Shown here one piece after another: positions 8,012-15,686 of a stretch of DNA of 64,000 nt. Location: positions 1,860,001 through 1,924,000 of the forward strand of contig NZ_CP113343.1 of NCBI RefSeq assembly GCF_026683955.1, read 5' to 3'. The stretch is from Arthrobacter sp. MMS18-M83. Lineage in GTDB: Bacteria; Actinomycetota; Actinomycetes; Actinomycetales; Micrococcaceae. Numbering within the stretch: the first letter of the stretch is position 1; every line of letters starts with the position of its first letter. Position numbers and translations under genes: made by a program. A model generated the notes under the pieces. That model was not told the origin of the DNA and did not search any database. It saw only the letters and a program-made list of their open reading frames with translations.

Positions 8012-9238
8012 TTGGCAAACGAAGCAACCGATGTCATCGTCGGTATCGACACCCACGCCGACACGCACCACGTGGCCGTCATCACCGGATACGGCAAGCC
8101 TCTCGCGGACCGGGAATTCCTGGCGGTGGGGTCCGGATACCGCAAGATCTTGGACTTCATTGCCAGCCACGGCACGGTCACCGCGGTGGGCATCGAAGGA
8201 ACAGGTTCATACGGTGCCGAACTCGCCAGGACCCTCCGCGGCGAAGGGCTGACGGTGCTGGAGGTGAACCGTCCGAACCGGGCCGAGCGCCGTCTGAAAG
8301 GCAAGTCTGATCCGCTGGACGCCTACCAAGCCGCTCAATCGGTGCTCGCCGAGCGGGGCATCTCGGTTCCGAAAGCCAAGGACGGCCCCGTTGAATGCCT
8401 GCGCATCCTGCGAACCGCGCGCTCTTCGGCAGCGAAAGCCCGCACCGTCGCGGTCAACCAGATCAAGGGTCTTCTCGTTTCGGCTCCGGAAGGACTCCGG
8501 GCGAAGTACCGGGGGCTGGGGACGCCGGCGTTGATCATGGCCCTCCAACGGGCCAGGCCCTCCGGCCACGTCGCCGACCCCGAGTACATGACCTTGCTGA
8601 CGTTGAAAGCCCTGGCCGTTCGTTACCATTCCCTGGCGGCAGAGATCGCCGCTGCGGACGCCTCACTGCAGGAAATCCTCGACACCTACGCACCGATGCT
8701 CTGTGACCTGACAGGGGTCGGGACGGAAGTGGCCAGCCAGCTACTGGTCACTGTGGGAGACAACCCGGATCGGATCGGCAGTGAACCTCAGTTCGCGGCC
8801 CTCGTCGGGGCCGCGCCCATTCCGGCATCATCGGGGAAAACGACTCGTCACCGGCTCAGCCGGGGAGGCGACCGCAACGCCAACCGCGCCCTGCACCAGG
8901 TGGTGCTGGTCCGTATGTCATCGTGCCGCCGGACCAGAGACTACGTGAACAAACGCACTGCCGAAGGCAAGAGCAAGCGGGAGATCATGCGCTGCCTCAA
9001 ACGGTACGTGGCCCGGGAAATCTACCGTCAGATCACCAACCCCCAACCGGCGCCAAGCAATGCCGACCTGCGCCAGCAACGCACCAAACTCGGATTCACC
9101 ATCAATGCCGCCGCCGGCCATCTCGGCCAATGGCCCTCCGTCATTTCCCGCCTTGAGCGAGGGCTCATCCGCAACGACTCCCTTGCCGCGACCTACCGGC
9201 AATGGCTGGCCGACCAGACACCGCAAAACGCGAATTGA
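8012..9238 (+). CDS. IS110-family transposase with extra C-terminal HTH
   Basis: A 408-aa bridge-RNA-guided recombinase. The RuvC-like DEDD domain is complete: D13 (VGIDTHADTH), E62 (GIEGTGSYG), D100 and D103 (KSDPLDAYQAA). The Transposase_20 domain follows, with LCDLTGVGTEVASQLL and the conserved Ser region PASSGKTTRHRLSRGGDRNAN. The last 60 residues look like an added XRE-type helix-turn-helix (LRQQRTKLGFTINAAAGHLG, then WPSVISRLERG). The start is TTG 8012, because the family start motif follows directly and no ATG fits; GAGGGG lies about 12 bases upstream. No frameshift or stop is seen, so the protein appears intact. Confidence 0.93.
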   Translation: MANEATDVIVGIDTHADTHHVAVITGYGKPLADREFLAVGSGYRKILDFIASHGTVTAVGIEGTGSYGAELARTLRGEGLTVLEVNRPNRAERRLKGKSDPLDAYQAAQSVLAERGISVPKAKDGPVECLRILRTARSSAAKARTVAVNQIKGLLVSAPEGLRAKYRGLGTPALIMALQRARPSGHVADPEYMTLLTLKALAVRYHSLAAEIAAADASLQEILDTYAPMLCDLTGVGTEVASQLLVTVGDNPDRIGSEPQFAALVGAAPIPASSGKTTRHRLSRGGDRNANRALHQVVLVRMSSCRRTRDYVNKRTAEGKSKREIMRCLKRYVAREIYRQITNPQPAPSNADLRQQRTKLGFTINAAAGHLGQWPSVISRLERGLIRNDSLAATYRQWLADQTPQNAN

Positions 9239-9322
9239 CAACTATAGGAGCATCCCGGGACGGTTCAAAGACCCATATAAGTGAGCGAGGGTCGCTGGGG
9301 AGGCCGTGCGTAGACTGAGGAT

Positions 9323-9790
9323 ATGGGCGAGAGCCGTGACCTGCTGACGCCTGAGCAACGCAGCCTGAACATGTCCAAGATCCGGGGCAAGAACACCAAG
9401 CCCGAGCTTCTAGTCCGGCAGCTCCTGCACGCGAAGGGGTACCGGTACCGGCTTCATGGGCGAGCCGCGGGCGGGAAGCTACCGGGCAGTCCGGATCTCG
9501 TCTTTGCAGGCCGGCACAAGGTGATCTTCGTCAACGGATGTTTCTGGCACTTCCACGATTGCAAGGCGGGCCAGCACGCCCCAACTGCCAACGCGGACTT
9601 CTGGGAAGCCAAGCGAAACCGCACCCGGGAGCGCGACGCCGCACAGCGGGAACTGCTGAGAGCCTCAGGTTGGGAGGTTCTCACCGTGTGGGAATGCGAA
9701 CTGCGGGACCGCTCGGCTTTGGAGGATCAGCTTACGCAGTTCCTCGACGGCGGCCGAACAGGAAATAGCTCAGCGGCCCAAAGAAGTTGA
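9323..9790 (+). CDS. vsr: Very short patch repair endonuclease (Vsr)
   Basis: The 155-aa protein matches the Vsr family, which nicks beside T:G mismatches arising from deaminated 5-methylcytosine. Motifs in order are MSKIRGKNTKPELLVRQLLH (DNA recognition helix), GSPDLVFAGRHKVIFVNG (catalytic Asp) and the zinc/active-site segment GCFWHFHDC, followed by FWEAKRNRTRERD and the end strand GWEVLTVWECELRD. No cytosine methyltransferase gene is present in the window. The gene is followed, on the other strand, by a small membrane protein whose end overlaps it by 59 bp, and then by mcrC and mcrB. It lies directly right of the IS3/IS110 insertion. Confidence 0.93.
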   Translation: MGESRDLLTPEQRSLNMSKIRGKNTKPELLVRQLLHAKGYRYRLHGRAAGGKLPGSPDLVFAGRHKVIFVNGCFWHFHDCKAGQHAPTANADFWEAKRNRTRERDAAQRELLRASGWEVLTVWECELRDRSALEDQLTQFLDGGRTGNSSAAQRS

Positions 9791-9965
9791 TGAAACTCGC
9801 CGCCCTCCACAATGCTTTGTTTCCCCGGATTTGAGCCTCGGGGGTCTTGGAGATGCTGCGTTGTGCCGCCACCAGTAGCGCCAATTGCCCCGCACCCACC
9901 AAGGCCACGCCGGCCCGTTGCCCGGGAGTCATGTCTTTCCAGGATTTCTTCTTCTTGCCGCGCAT
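9732..9965 (-). CDS. Small membrane protein, PLDc_N-like
   Basis: A 77-aa protein with a basic start (MRGKKKKSWKDMTPGQRAG), a first hydrophobic segment (ALVGAGQLALLVAAQ), a short loop, and a second segment (AASFINFFGPLSYFLFGRR). Two membrane passes with the G-P-L-x-Y-F-x-F-G-R-R end are typical of the phospholipase D N-terminal-like (PLDc_N) small membrane proteins of actinobacteria, whose function is unknown. Its 3' end overlaps the 3' end of vsr. Co-occurrence with the McrBC genes may be chance. Confidence 0.7.
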   Translation of the reverse strand: MRGKKKKSWKDMTPGQRAGVALVGAGQLALLVAAQRSISKTPEAQIRGNKALWRAASFINFFGPLSYFLFGRRRGTA

Positions 9966-10015
9966 GATGCCTCCATCTGCAAATAACTGCTATCTCAGGC
10001 TAGACCGAGTGCCGT

Positions 10016-10049
10016 CCGGACGGAACAGGTATAGCCCGGACGGAACAGG
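10016..10049. repeat. Two 14-bp direct repeats between mcrC and the small membrane gene
   Basis: CCGGACGGAACAGG occurs at 10016-10029 and again at 10036-10049, a 20-bp spacing, i.e. about two helical turns. The pair is in the 100-bp gap after mcrC and upstream of the leftward small membrane protein gene (start 9965). It could be a tandem operator for that gene; no regulator is identified. Confidence 0.5.
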
Positions 10050-10065
10050 CCACCGCTGTGGAGCG

Positions 10066-11361
10066 TCAGAGACGCGCTTGCCGGACCACTTCTCCCCACG
10101 ACTGTTCGGCGAGGTCGGCGACGGCGGCAAGAATCTCCGCCGGTGACAGCGACAAATCAAGCGGATACTCGACAATGTCGATGTCCGTGTTGAGGATCCT
10201 CCGCAGCTTCATCTCGCCCTTGCCCGCGTAGACCAGCCACGCCGTGGGAACCCGCAGGGCAGTGCAGTAGGCCAGCATTTGGTAGTGGTCCGCATTGAGT
10301 GATGCCCCGGAGTCCGTGGCGGCCCTGTATTTGGTGCCGTACGCCACGACGGGCCTGCCACCCAGGAAATGCACGGCGTCGGGGCGCACTGTGAGCCGGT
10401 CCGAATCCCGCACGGCCTCGTTGAGGGTGGCACCATATTGAAGCCGCATTTCGCCTGGATGTGCTCGCATGGCTTGGCGCAGTGCCACGCCCACGAATTC
10501 CTCAAACACGCGGGACATGTCCACCACGAATGAGGCGGTCTGCTGTTTTCCCTCGCCCGCTTCGGCAGAGGCATTGCGCAGGATGAGCTCGGCCAAGCGC
10601 AGCACGGGGTGGTACCGGAGATTCATCCGATTGGCCTGCCACCTCGGGAGGGGCGCTCCGGACTGCAGCCGGGTGACGGCGTCGAGCTTTCCCTTGAGCT
10701 GCCGCAAGCGGCTGAGGACGTTCTGCCGGACGCCGGGTACCTTGCCCATCCGCTCAAGCGCGGCGCGCAGAATACGGTTTTCGGGAATGTCCTCGGTGAA
10801 TTCGTCGTAGGAGACTTCCAGCGGAACCAGCATCCCTGGGCGGCGAGAGATCTGGTCCGAGATCCGGATGCGGCCTTTGACCGTCCGGAGGGACTCATCC
10901 ACGGTCAGGTACCCCTGCAGGGGACCGCGGCTGAGGGCCCGCTCCGCCAACTGGGCTAGGGATTCCGCCAGCGCGCTCCACAAGTCCTTGTGCTCGACGG
11001 CGGCCACGGAGTCCTCGCGGAAACCTTGATCCCCGGCGTAGCTGAGCAGGAACAGCAGTCGGCTCAAGCCCAAGCGGTCTTTGGGCCGTACCTCGAACTG
11101 GACGGTCGGGGTGCGCACGGAGCCGACCTTGCCCACGGGCTCGATCCGGTAGAGGCCCATCCCCATGGGCGAGGCCTTCGCGAGCCCGCTGGAATTGAGC
11201 AGCGCTGCGGCGTCCGGATCAAGCTTGTCCACGATGCCGCCGGAGAGCTCGTCCATAACGATGTGCCGGACAGCCGGGACCTTCGTGGAAGCGCGGGCCG
11301 CAGGCCGTCCGATACCCGGTGCGCGGGCGGGCCGGGGTGGAGCTGCCTTAGCGGGCCGCAA
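10066..11361 (-). CDS. mcrC: McrC-like component of a McrBC restriction system, altered active site
   Basis: McrC is the nuclease partner of McrB, which together cut DNA containing methylcytosine. The 431-aa protein (TTG 11361, overlapping the mcrB stop by 14 bp) has the McrC fold: FEVRPKDRLGLSRLLFLLSYAG, the TVKGRIRISDQISRRPGM segment, FTEDIPENRILRAAL and a C-terminal PD-(D/E)xK nuclease. The first acid is D328 in LTVRPDAVHFLGG. The second acidic position of the D-T-K motif is Gly (G342 in VVAYGTKYR; codon 10336-10338), with K344 kept. In E. coli McrC the motif is D-T-K and is needed for cleavage. The protein may be a weak or inactive nuclease. The exact start is uncertain. Confidence 0.9.
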   Translation of the reverse strand: MRPAKAAPPRPARAPGIGRPAARASTKVPAVRHIVMDELSGGIVDKLDPDAAALLNSSGLAKASPMGMGLYRIEPVGKVGSVRTPTVQFEVRPKDRLGLSRLLFLLSYAGDQGFREDSVAAVEHKDLWSALAESLAQLAERALSRGPLQGYLTVDESLRTVKGRIRISDQISRRPGMLVPLEVSYDEFTEDIPENRILRAALERMGKVPGVRQNVLSRLRQLKGKLDAVTRLQSGAPLPRWQANRMNLRYHPVLRLAELILRNASAEAGEGKQQTASFVVDMSRVFEEFVGVALRQAMRAHPGEMRLQYGATLNEAVRDSDRLTVRPDAVHFLGGRPVVAYGTKYRAATDSGASLNADHYQMLAYCTALRVPTAWLVYAGKGEMKLRRILNTDIDIVEYPLDLSLSPAEILAAVADLAEQSWGEVVRQARL

Positions 11362-13579
11362 GTCGACCCAACAACTGGTCCAGACCGAAGCGCTCCTCCA
11401 GCTGGGCCCGATTCAGCTGACCGTGGTAGTGCTCCTCCAACAGCGGCATGAGCTCGTACTTCCAGATTCGGCGCAGCCCGGCCGGGTTCTGGGCCGCATT
11501 CTTCATGAAGTACGACGGGCCGATCATCAAGTCCCGGTCCCAGTCGTCAATGGAGTCGTTCAAGGCATCGAGCAGGTCCGCGTTGAGGGTGTCCAGGCCG
11601 CGGGCCGAGAGGAACCGCCTCAGCGAGCCGCGGATCGGTTCCACCTTCGGGTGCAATTCAACGAACGCGAAACGGCGGCGGATGGCGGCGTCCATCATGG
11701 CGATGGAGCGGTCCGCCGTGTTCATGGTGCCGATGATGTAAAGGTTGTCCGGTAAGCTGAACGGCTCGTTCGGACTGTACTGGAGATAGATGCGGTCGTC
11801 CCGGTATTCCAGCAGGAAGTACAGCTCACCGAAGACCTTGGCTAGGTTTGCCCTGTTCATTTCGTCGATGATGAGGAAGTACGGCTTGTTGGAGTTCCCG
11901 GGTTTCGCGGCTTCTTCCGCGAGACGCCGCAGCGGCCCGGCAACGAGCTTGAACGAAACCTGGCCGTCGTCGGTCTTATCCGGCCGGAAGCCCTCGAAGA
12001 AGTCCTCGTACGCGTAGGACGGGTGGAACTGCACCAGCTTGACGCGCTCATCGGTGCTGTCCCCCGCGAGTTCGGCAGCCAAGTGCTTGGCGAGGTAGGT
12101 CTTGCCTGTGCCTGGAGGGCCATAGAGCACCAGTTGGCGGTTCTCTTCCAGAAGCTCGGCGATCTCCTTGAGCGGCTCGAGCTCCATGTGCAACGACGCG
12201 GCGAACTCTTCCGTGAGGGGGCGGAACCCTTCAATCACGGGCTCGACCACGGTGTCCGGGGCGGCGGTCTCCTCACCGTCGGATTCGGCTTCAGCGGGCA
12301 GGAGCGACTGCAGTGACTGGATGACCTTGGTGACGTCCACGACGATCCCCGGGGTGGAGAGCTGGCGTTGGACGTGCCGTGGAGCTTCCGCAATGGGGTG
12401 GGTCTCGTCGAACCAGCGCACTTTGCGGCGTAGCCGGCGGTTGTCTCCGTTGTGTTCGGGTTCGCCCAGGACTACGCCGATCCTGACTGCTCCGGAGCTC
12501 TGGAACAGCGCGAGGTCGCCCGGCTTCATCACGGTCAGGAACGCGAAGACAGCGGTCTTGGTGTCTTCCCGCTCTACGTAGCCGAGGTGTTTGTAGTCTT
12601 CGTCCACGGCATGCTGGACCACTCCGGCTGTGACGCCGGGGGTGAGTTCGCGGAGGTGCTCGACGTCGAGGGTTGCCTTTTCTTCGTCCTGCCAGGCGGC
12701 GAGGAGCTCGGCGGCGTCTTGGTGCGTGCGCAGCAGCCAGGCACGGCGGCCGGGGTCTCCCACTTTGCGCCACTGGCTGACGAGCTGCCGATCGTACCAA
12801 TCGATACGCTGGCCGGCCTGTTCGTCCAGGTGCAGCCGGATCCGGTGGACGTCCGCGGTGATGTCGTTTTCGGTTTCGCCGTGGGCGCCGCCTACGAGCG
12901 AAGCGAAAGCGTCCCGGATTTCGCGCCGCTCCACGTCAGCCACCACAGGCTCGAAGTAGCTGGGCCATGCCAAGTATTCGATGCTGCGCCGGATGGCTGG
13001 CTGGTCCTCGGGGGTTGCTGCGGCGAGTTCGTGGAATTTCAGCGGGTCCTTGAGGGCTTTGGTGATGCTCGCGTTGGACTGGCCATCCACGTGCGCCACG
13101 AAGCGGCACAGCCAGGTGAGGTGGTCCCAGATGGTCCAGTTGAACTCTGCGGTCCGGTCACGGATGACGCCGTGATCGGTCATGCCTTGGTACAGCTCCT
13201 TGGGCAGCTCAAGCTCGGGATCAAGCCAGGACGCGGCCTCGGCAACGCGTGCTCGCTTCACCTTCAGCGATTTGACCTCATGGGCCAGCGGCAGGGACTG
13301 CAGGAAGAGGAGTTCGACGGCGAGCAGCTTGGTCTCGCGGGATGCCCCTTCCAGGTTTTGGCGCAGATTGGTCATCATGGGCGCCTTCGAGTCTCCGACG
13401 CCGCGTTCCAACCGCTCCAGGAGCTCGCCGGCGGCGTCCACGGTCCAGGTGCGGGTGCCGGAGTCGAGCGCCGAAGCCTTGCCTTGCAGCCCCGGGCCCA
13501 GCACGAACCACGCCGCATCTTCGATCTCCTTGGAGATACCGGGGGCACGGGTCAGTGGTGTTTTGGTGGAGGGAGTCAC
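11348..13579 (-). CDS. mcrB: McrB-like AAA+ NTPase of a McrBC system
   Basis: This is the GTP-driven motor and DNA recognition subunit. The 743-aa protein has a long N-terminal part (1-430), including a segment like a PUA/EVE fold (AFLTVMKPGDLALFQSSGAV, then RIGVVLGEPEHN) that could recognise modified bases. The AAA+ core runs from about 460 to 700: Walker A LYGPPGTGKTYLAKHLA, Walker B IIDEMNRANLAKVFGELYF, the McrB signature IGTMNTADRSIAMMD and the Arg finger region AAIRRRFAFVEL. The start is GTG 13579. An 11-bp inverted repeat begins on this GTG, so expression may be controlled there. It is the first gene of the mcrB-mcrC operon. Confidence 0.93.
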   Translation of the reverse strand: MTPSTKTPLTRAPGISKEIEDAAWFVLGPGLQGKASALDSGTRTWTVDAAGELLERLERGVGDSKAPMMTNLRQNLEGASRETKLLAVELLFLQSLPLAHEVKSLKVKRARVAEAASWLDPELELPKELYQGMTDHGVIRDRTAEFNWTIWDHLTWLCRFVAHVDGQSNASITKALKDPLKFHELAAATPEDQPAIRRSIEYLAWPSYFEPVVADVERREIRDAFASLVGGAHGETENDITADVHRIRLHLDEQAGQRIDWYDRQLVSQWRKVGDPGRRAWLLRTHQDAAELLAAWQDEEKATLDVEHLRELTPGVTAGVVQHAVDEDYKHLGYVEREDTKTAVFAFLTVMKPGDLALFQSSGAVRIGVVLGEPEHNGDNRRLRRKVRWFDETHPIAEAPRHVQRQLSTPGIVVDVTKVIQSLQSLLPAEAESDGEETAAPDTVVEPVIEGFRPLTEEFAASLHMELEPLKEIAELLEENRQLVLYGPPGTGKTYLAKHLAAELAGDSTDERVKLVQFHPSYAYEDFFEGFRPDKTDDGQVSFKLVAGPLRRLAEEAAKPGNSNKPYFLIIDEMNRANLAKVFGELYFLLEYRDDRIYLQYSPNEPFSLPDNLYIIGTMNTADRSIAMMDAAIRRRFAFVELHPKVEPIRGSLRRFLSARGLDTLNADLLDALNDSIDDWDRDLMIGPSYFMKNAAQNPAGLRRIWKYELMPLLEEHYHGQLNRAQLEERFGLDQLLGRLAAR

Positions 13580-13608
13580 CCTGCCAACTTACATGGTTTG
13601 GCAGGGTG
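13577..13608. promoter_or_regulatory. Perfect dyad over the mcrB start codon
   Basis: CACCCTGCCAA (13577-13587) and TTGGCAGGGTG (13598-13608) are perfect 11-bp arms around a 10-bp spacer. The first three bases are the mcrB start codon read leftward. This position suits an operator or an RNA hairpin controlling mcrB translation. On the leftward strand ATGTAAGT lies in the spacer. No regulator gene is adjacent. Confidence 0.55.
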
Positions 13609-13638
13609 ACGGCATCAGGAAAGTCGGCGACCCCGCCT

Positions 13639-13708
13639 CATGCGCCCCACCTCATGTGTTCTGCCACATGCGTCCCGCCTCTTGCCTTCTGCCGCATCCG
13701 TCCCGCGC
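13639..13708. repeat. 28-bp tandem repeat, 2.5 copies, upstream of mcrB
   Basis: Units begin at CATGCG 13639, CATGCG 13667 and CATCCG 13695, an exact 28-bp period. The unit reads CATGCG-y-CCC-r-CCTC, then TTCTGCC. The block lies between mcrB and the end of the DUF5107 gene and has no open frame of its own. It could simply be slippage-derived spacer. Confidence 0.6.
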
Positions 13709-13724
13709 CGATGTGCTCCGCGAA

Positions 13725-15686
13725 TCAGTGCATTCCGAAGCGATAGCTGGCAGGCACGGGCTCCCCAGGGCACACTTCCTGCCAGAGCTCGGCGATCCCG
13801 TCTTCTCCTTCGCGGATGTCCGGTATCTCGACGCCGTCGCGCAGCATCGCTGCTGTTTCCTCGCCCCTGCCGACGCCCGCAAGGGCGAGTGCCGTCAGGA
13901 AACGGACGCGTCCGACGTCGGACATTCCGGCAGGTGCCTCTGTCGCCAAAGCGAGTGCTTGCGCCGGGTTTCCGTGCCGGATGCTGAGCGTCATGGCTTC
14001 GCTGAGCAGTGGGACATTGGAGGGCTCGAGTCGGCTTGCCGTGGCAAGCTCGGCCAAGCCTTCCTCAGCATTGTTGGTGGCGAGCAAGGCAAGGGCCCGG
14101 CCTCTGTGGGCGAGGACCGTGGAACGGGGCGAGAGGGTATTTGCCGCCAGTGCGTCGCCGTACCCCGTGATCGCGCCGGCGAGGTCCTGGCGGGCGTGCT
14201 TCATCGTGGCCAGGTGGAACTGTGCTTCCGCTCTCCCATCCTTTGCCAGGAGTTCTTCCCAATCCGCTCCAACCACGAAACTCCCGGCGCCCGTGAAACT
14301 CCCGCCTTCCAGCAGGCTGTGCCACGGGCCTGTTTCCTCGATGGCGTCGGGGGTCGCATCATCGTGGAAAGGTGTGCCGCTTTCGTCGAGCCACACGCGG
14401 GCTGAGCGTCGCCGTCGTGCACTCTCCAAAGCACCCCAAGCGCTGCCCCGCACCAGCATCTGGTCCGGAGGCAGCGCGTAGTTCCGCGTGGCTTCGGCGA
14501 GCGCCTCTTCCAGCGCCGCGTCCGGGACAAGGTCTTCGAGCCGGGCGCTGGCATGGGCCACGGCCTCGTCCCAATCCCGGCCGTGGGAGGCTCCGGGATC
14601 CAGTTTGGCGTTGCCGTAGGCCTCCACCCAGCTCCATTCGGTCCGGGCAGGCATGACCAGATGTTCGAATTGGGTTTGCGCCAATCCTGCTTGGATCTCG
14701 GCGTACGGGCCGGCCCCGGGGCTGAGCCATTCCTGCCAGCGTTTCCCGCCGTCACCCTGGCCCCAGACGAACAGCTTCTTCCCCCGCAGGAGGCTGGTGG
14801 ACAGCATGGCGAGGCCGTCGCCGTCGTGGTCCACCGCCGCGATCCAATGCCGGTGTCCTGGCTGGATGTCGAAGAAGAAATCCGCAGCGTGCGGGCTGTT
14901 CACCAGCCAAGTAGCATCCATGCCCTGATGCTCCGTGGGCCGGACGCGGGCGATGTCCGTGGTGTAGTCGCTGCCGAAAGCCTCGGAGGCGGGCGCAATC
15001 ACACGTGTTTCCGATGTCTCTGGAACGGCCGCGTTGCTCCACCAGTACATAGGGGCGTCGTGGTCATGGGGGTTGCGGATCCGGACCGCCGTGAGCAGAA
15101 CGTCCGAGTCCTCCGGAAGCCACATGTCCACCTGGAAAACCACTTCGCGGAGGCGTTCGAACTCCCACATCCGCAGCACGTCGTGGCCCTCGGGCGTTTT
15201 GACGATGGCTGTGTGCAAGGGATCGCAGGTGGTGGGCGAGTGCCCGCGGGTGCCAATGTTCCATTCGAGACCACCCGCGAACCACGCCTTGCGCAGCGCG
15301 ACGTTCGCGAATTGTAGGGTCCCATGGGTGTGGAGGAGCTGCTTGCCCGAAGCCTTGTCGAAAAGCTCCCAGAGCCGGCCGCCCAAGGTGGGGAGGACGA
15401 CGGCCCGTAGCTTGCTGTTCTCAAGCACGACGGCGGGCACATCGTGGGAGGTCCGCTCACGCGAGTAGCCGTCCTGCATCAGGTAGGGGAACATGTTCGG
15501 CACTTGGCCGTAGCGGGCTGCGGCCTGCAATTCCTCCGGGACACCGTCGCCGATCCTGTACGGCTGGTCCAGTTCTGCCGTGACTACGGGCAACGGGCTG
15601 GTGGGACCCAACTCCGCCATGTTCAGGGTGATAGTGGAGAAGCTCAGGGTGCTTGCCTTGCCAGTCTTCTCGGTATGTTCGAACAT
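13725..15686 (-). CDS. DUF5107 protein with C-terminal TPR-like region
   Basis: The 653-aa cytoplasmic protein has a DUF5107 domain at about 50-360, a galactose-mutarotase-like beta-sandwich by family: VLENSKLRAVVLPTLGGRL, GGLEWNIGTRGHSPTTCDPL, MYWWSNAAVPE and GQGDGGKRWQEWLSPG are its usual landmarks. Helical repeats of the TPR kind follow at about 480-640 (AEAQFHLATMKHARQDLAGA, then STVLAHRGRALALLATNN). No enzyme activity is established; such proteins are found with sugar-degradation genes. The ATG overlaps the stop of the upstream glycoside-hydrolase gene by one base (TGATG), so the two form an operon. Confidence 0.85.
   Translation of the reverse strand: MFEHTEKTGKASTLSFSTITLNMAELGPTSPLPVVTAELDQPYRIGDGVPEELQAAARYGQVPNMFPYLMQDGYSRERTSHDVPAVVLENSKLRAVVLPTLGGRLWELFDKASGKQLLHTHGTLQFANVALRKAWFAGGLEWNIGTRGHSPTTCDPLHTAIVKTPEGHDVLRMWEFERLREVVFQVDMWLPEDSDVLLTAVRIRNPHDHDAPMYWWSNAAVPETSETRVIAPASEAFGSDYTTDIARVRPTEHQGMDATWLVNSPHAADFFFDIQPGHRHWIAAVDHDGDGLAMLSTSLLRGKKLFVWGQGDGGKRWQEWLSPGAGPYAEIQAGLAQTQFEHLVMPARTEWSWVEAYGNAKLDPGASHGRDWDEAVAHASARLEDLVPDAALEEALAEATRNYALPPDQMLVRGSAWGALESARRRRSARVWLDESGTPFHDDATPDAIEETGPWHSLLEGGSFTGAGSFVVGADWEELLAKDGRAEAQFHLATMKHARQDLAGAITGYGDALAANTLSPRSTVLAHRGRALALLATNNAEEGLAELATASRLEPSNVPLLSEAMTLSIRHGNPAQALALATEAPAGMSDVGRVRFLTALALAGVGRGEETAAMLRDGVEIPDIREGEDGIAELWQEVCPGEPVPASYRFGMH

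Larger units (their letters stand above)
7782..9243 (+). mobile_element. IS110-family element nested in the IS3 leader
   Basis: About 1.46 kb. The proposed limits are the dinucleotide CT at 7782-7783 and CT at 9242-9243; IS110 elements lack inverted repeats and recombine at a 2-nt core. Joining the flanks across one CT restores a plausible IS3 leader (AAACGGTAATA-CT-ATAGGAGCATCC). The element consists of a 228-nt non-coding left part, one transposase gene and only about 5 nt after its stop. The left part contains matches to both flanks in a hairpin loop (see the ncRNA entry), which supports these limits. Exact ends could shift by a base or two. Confidence 0.82.
6432..9267 (-). mobile_element. 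IS3-family element interrupted by an IS110-family element
   Basis: The outer ends are 15-bp perfect inverted repeats: TGAACCGTCCCGGGA at 6432-6446 and its complement at 9253-9267. The flanks are AAG on both sides (6429-6431 and 9268-9270), the 3-bp target duplication typical of IS3. Inside are the two usual transposase frames, orfA and orfB, read leftward. The whole is 2.8 kb, about twice the usual size, because a second element fills 7782-9243. Removing it gives an IS3 of about 1.37 kb with orfA starting roughly 70 bp from its right end, as expected. The insertion separates that end from orfA. Confidence 0.9.

Noticed and set aside
6432..9267. Composite transposon carrying cargo
   Set aside because: The only content besides IS3 genes is the IS110 element; there is no cargo gene and no second IS3 copy.
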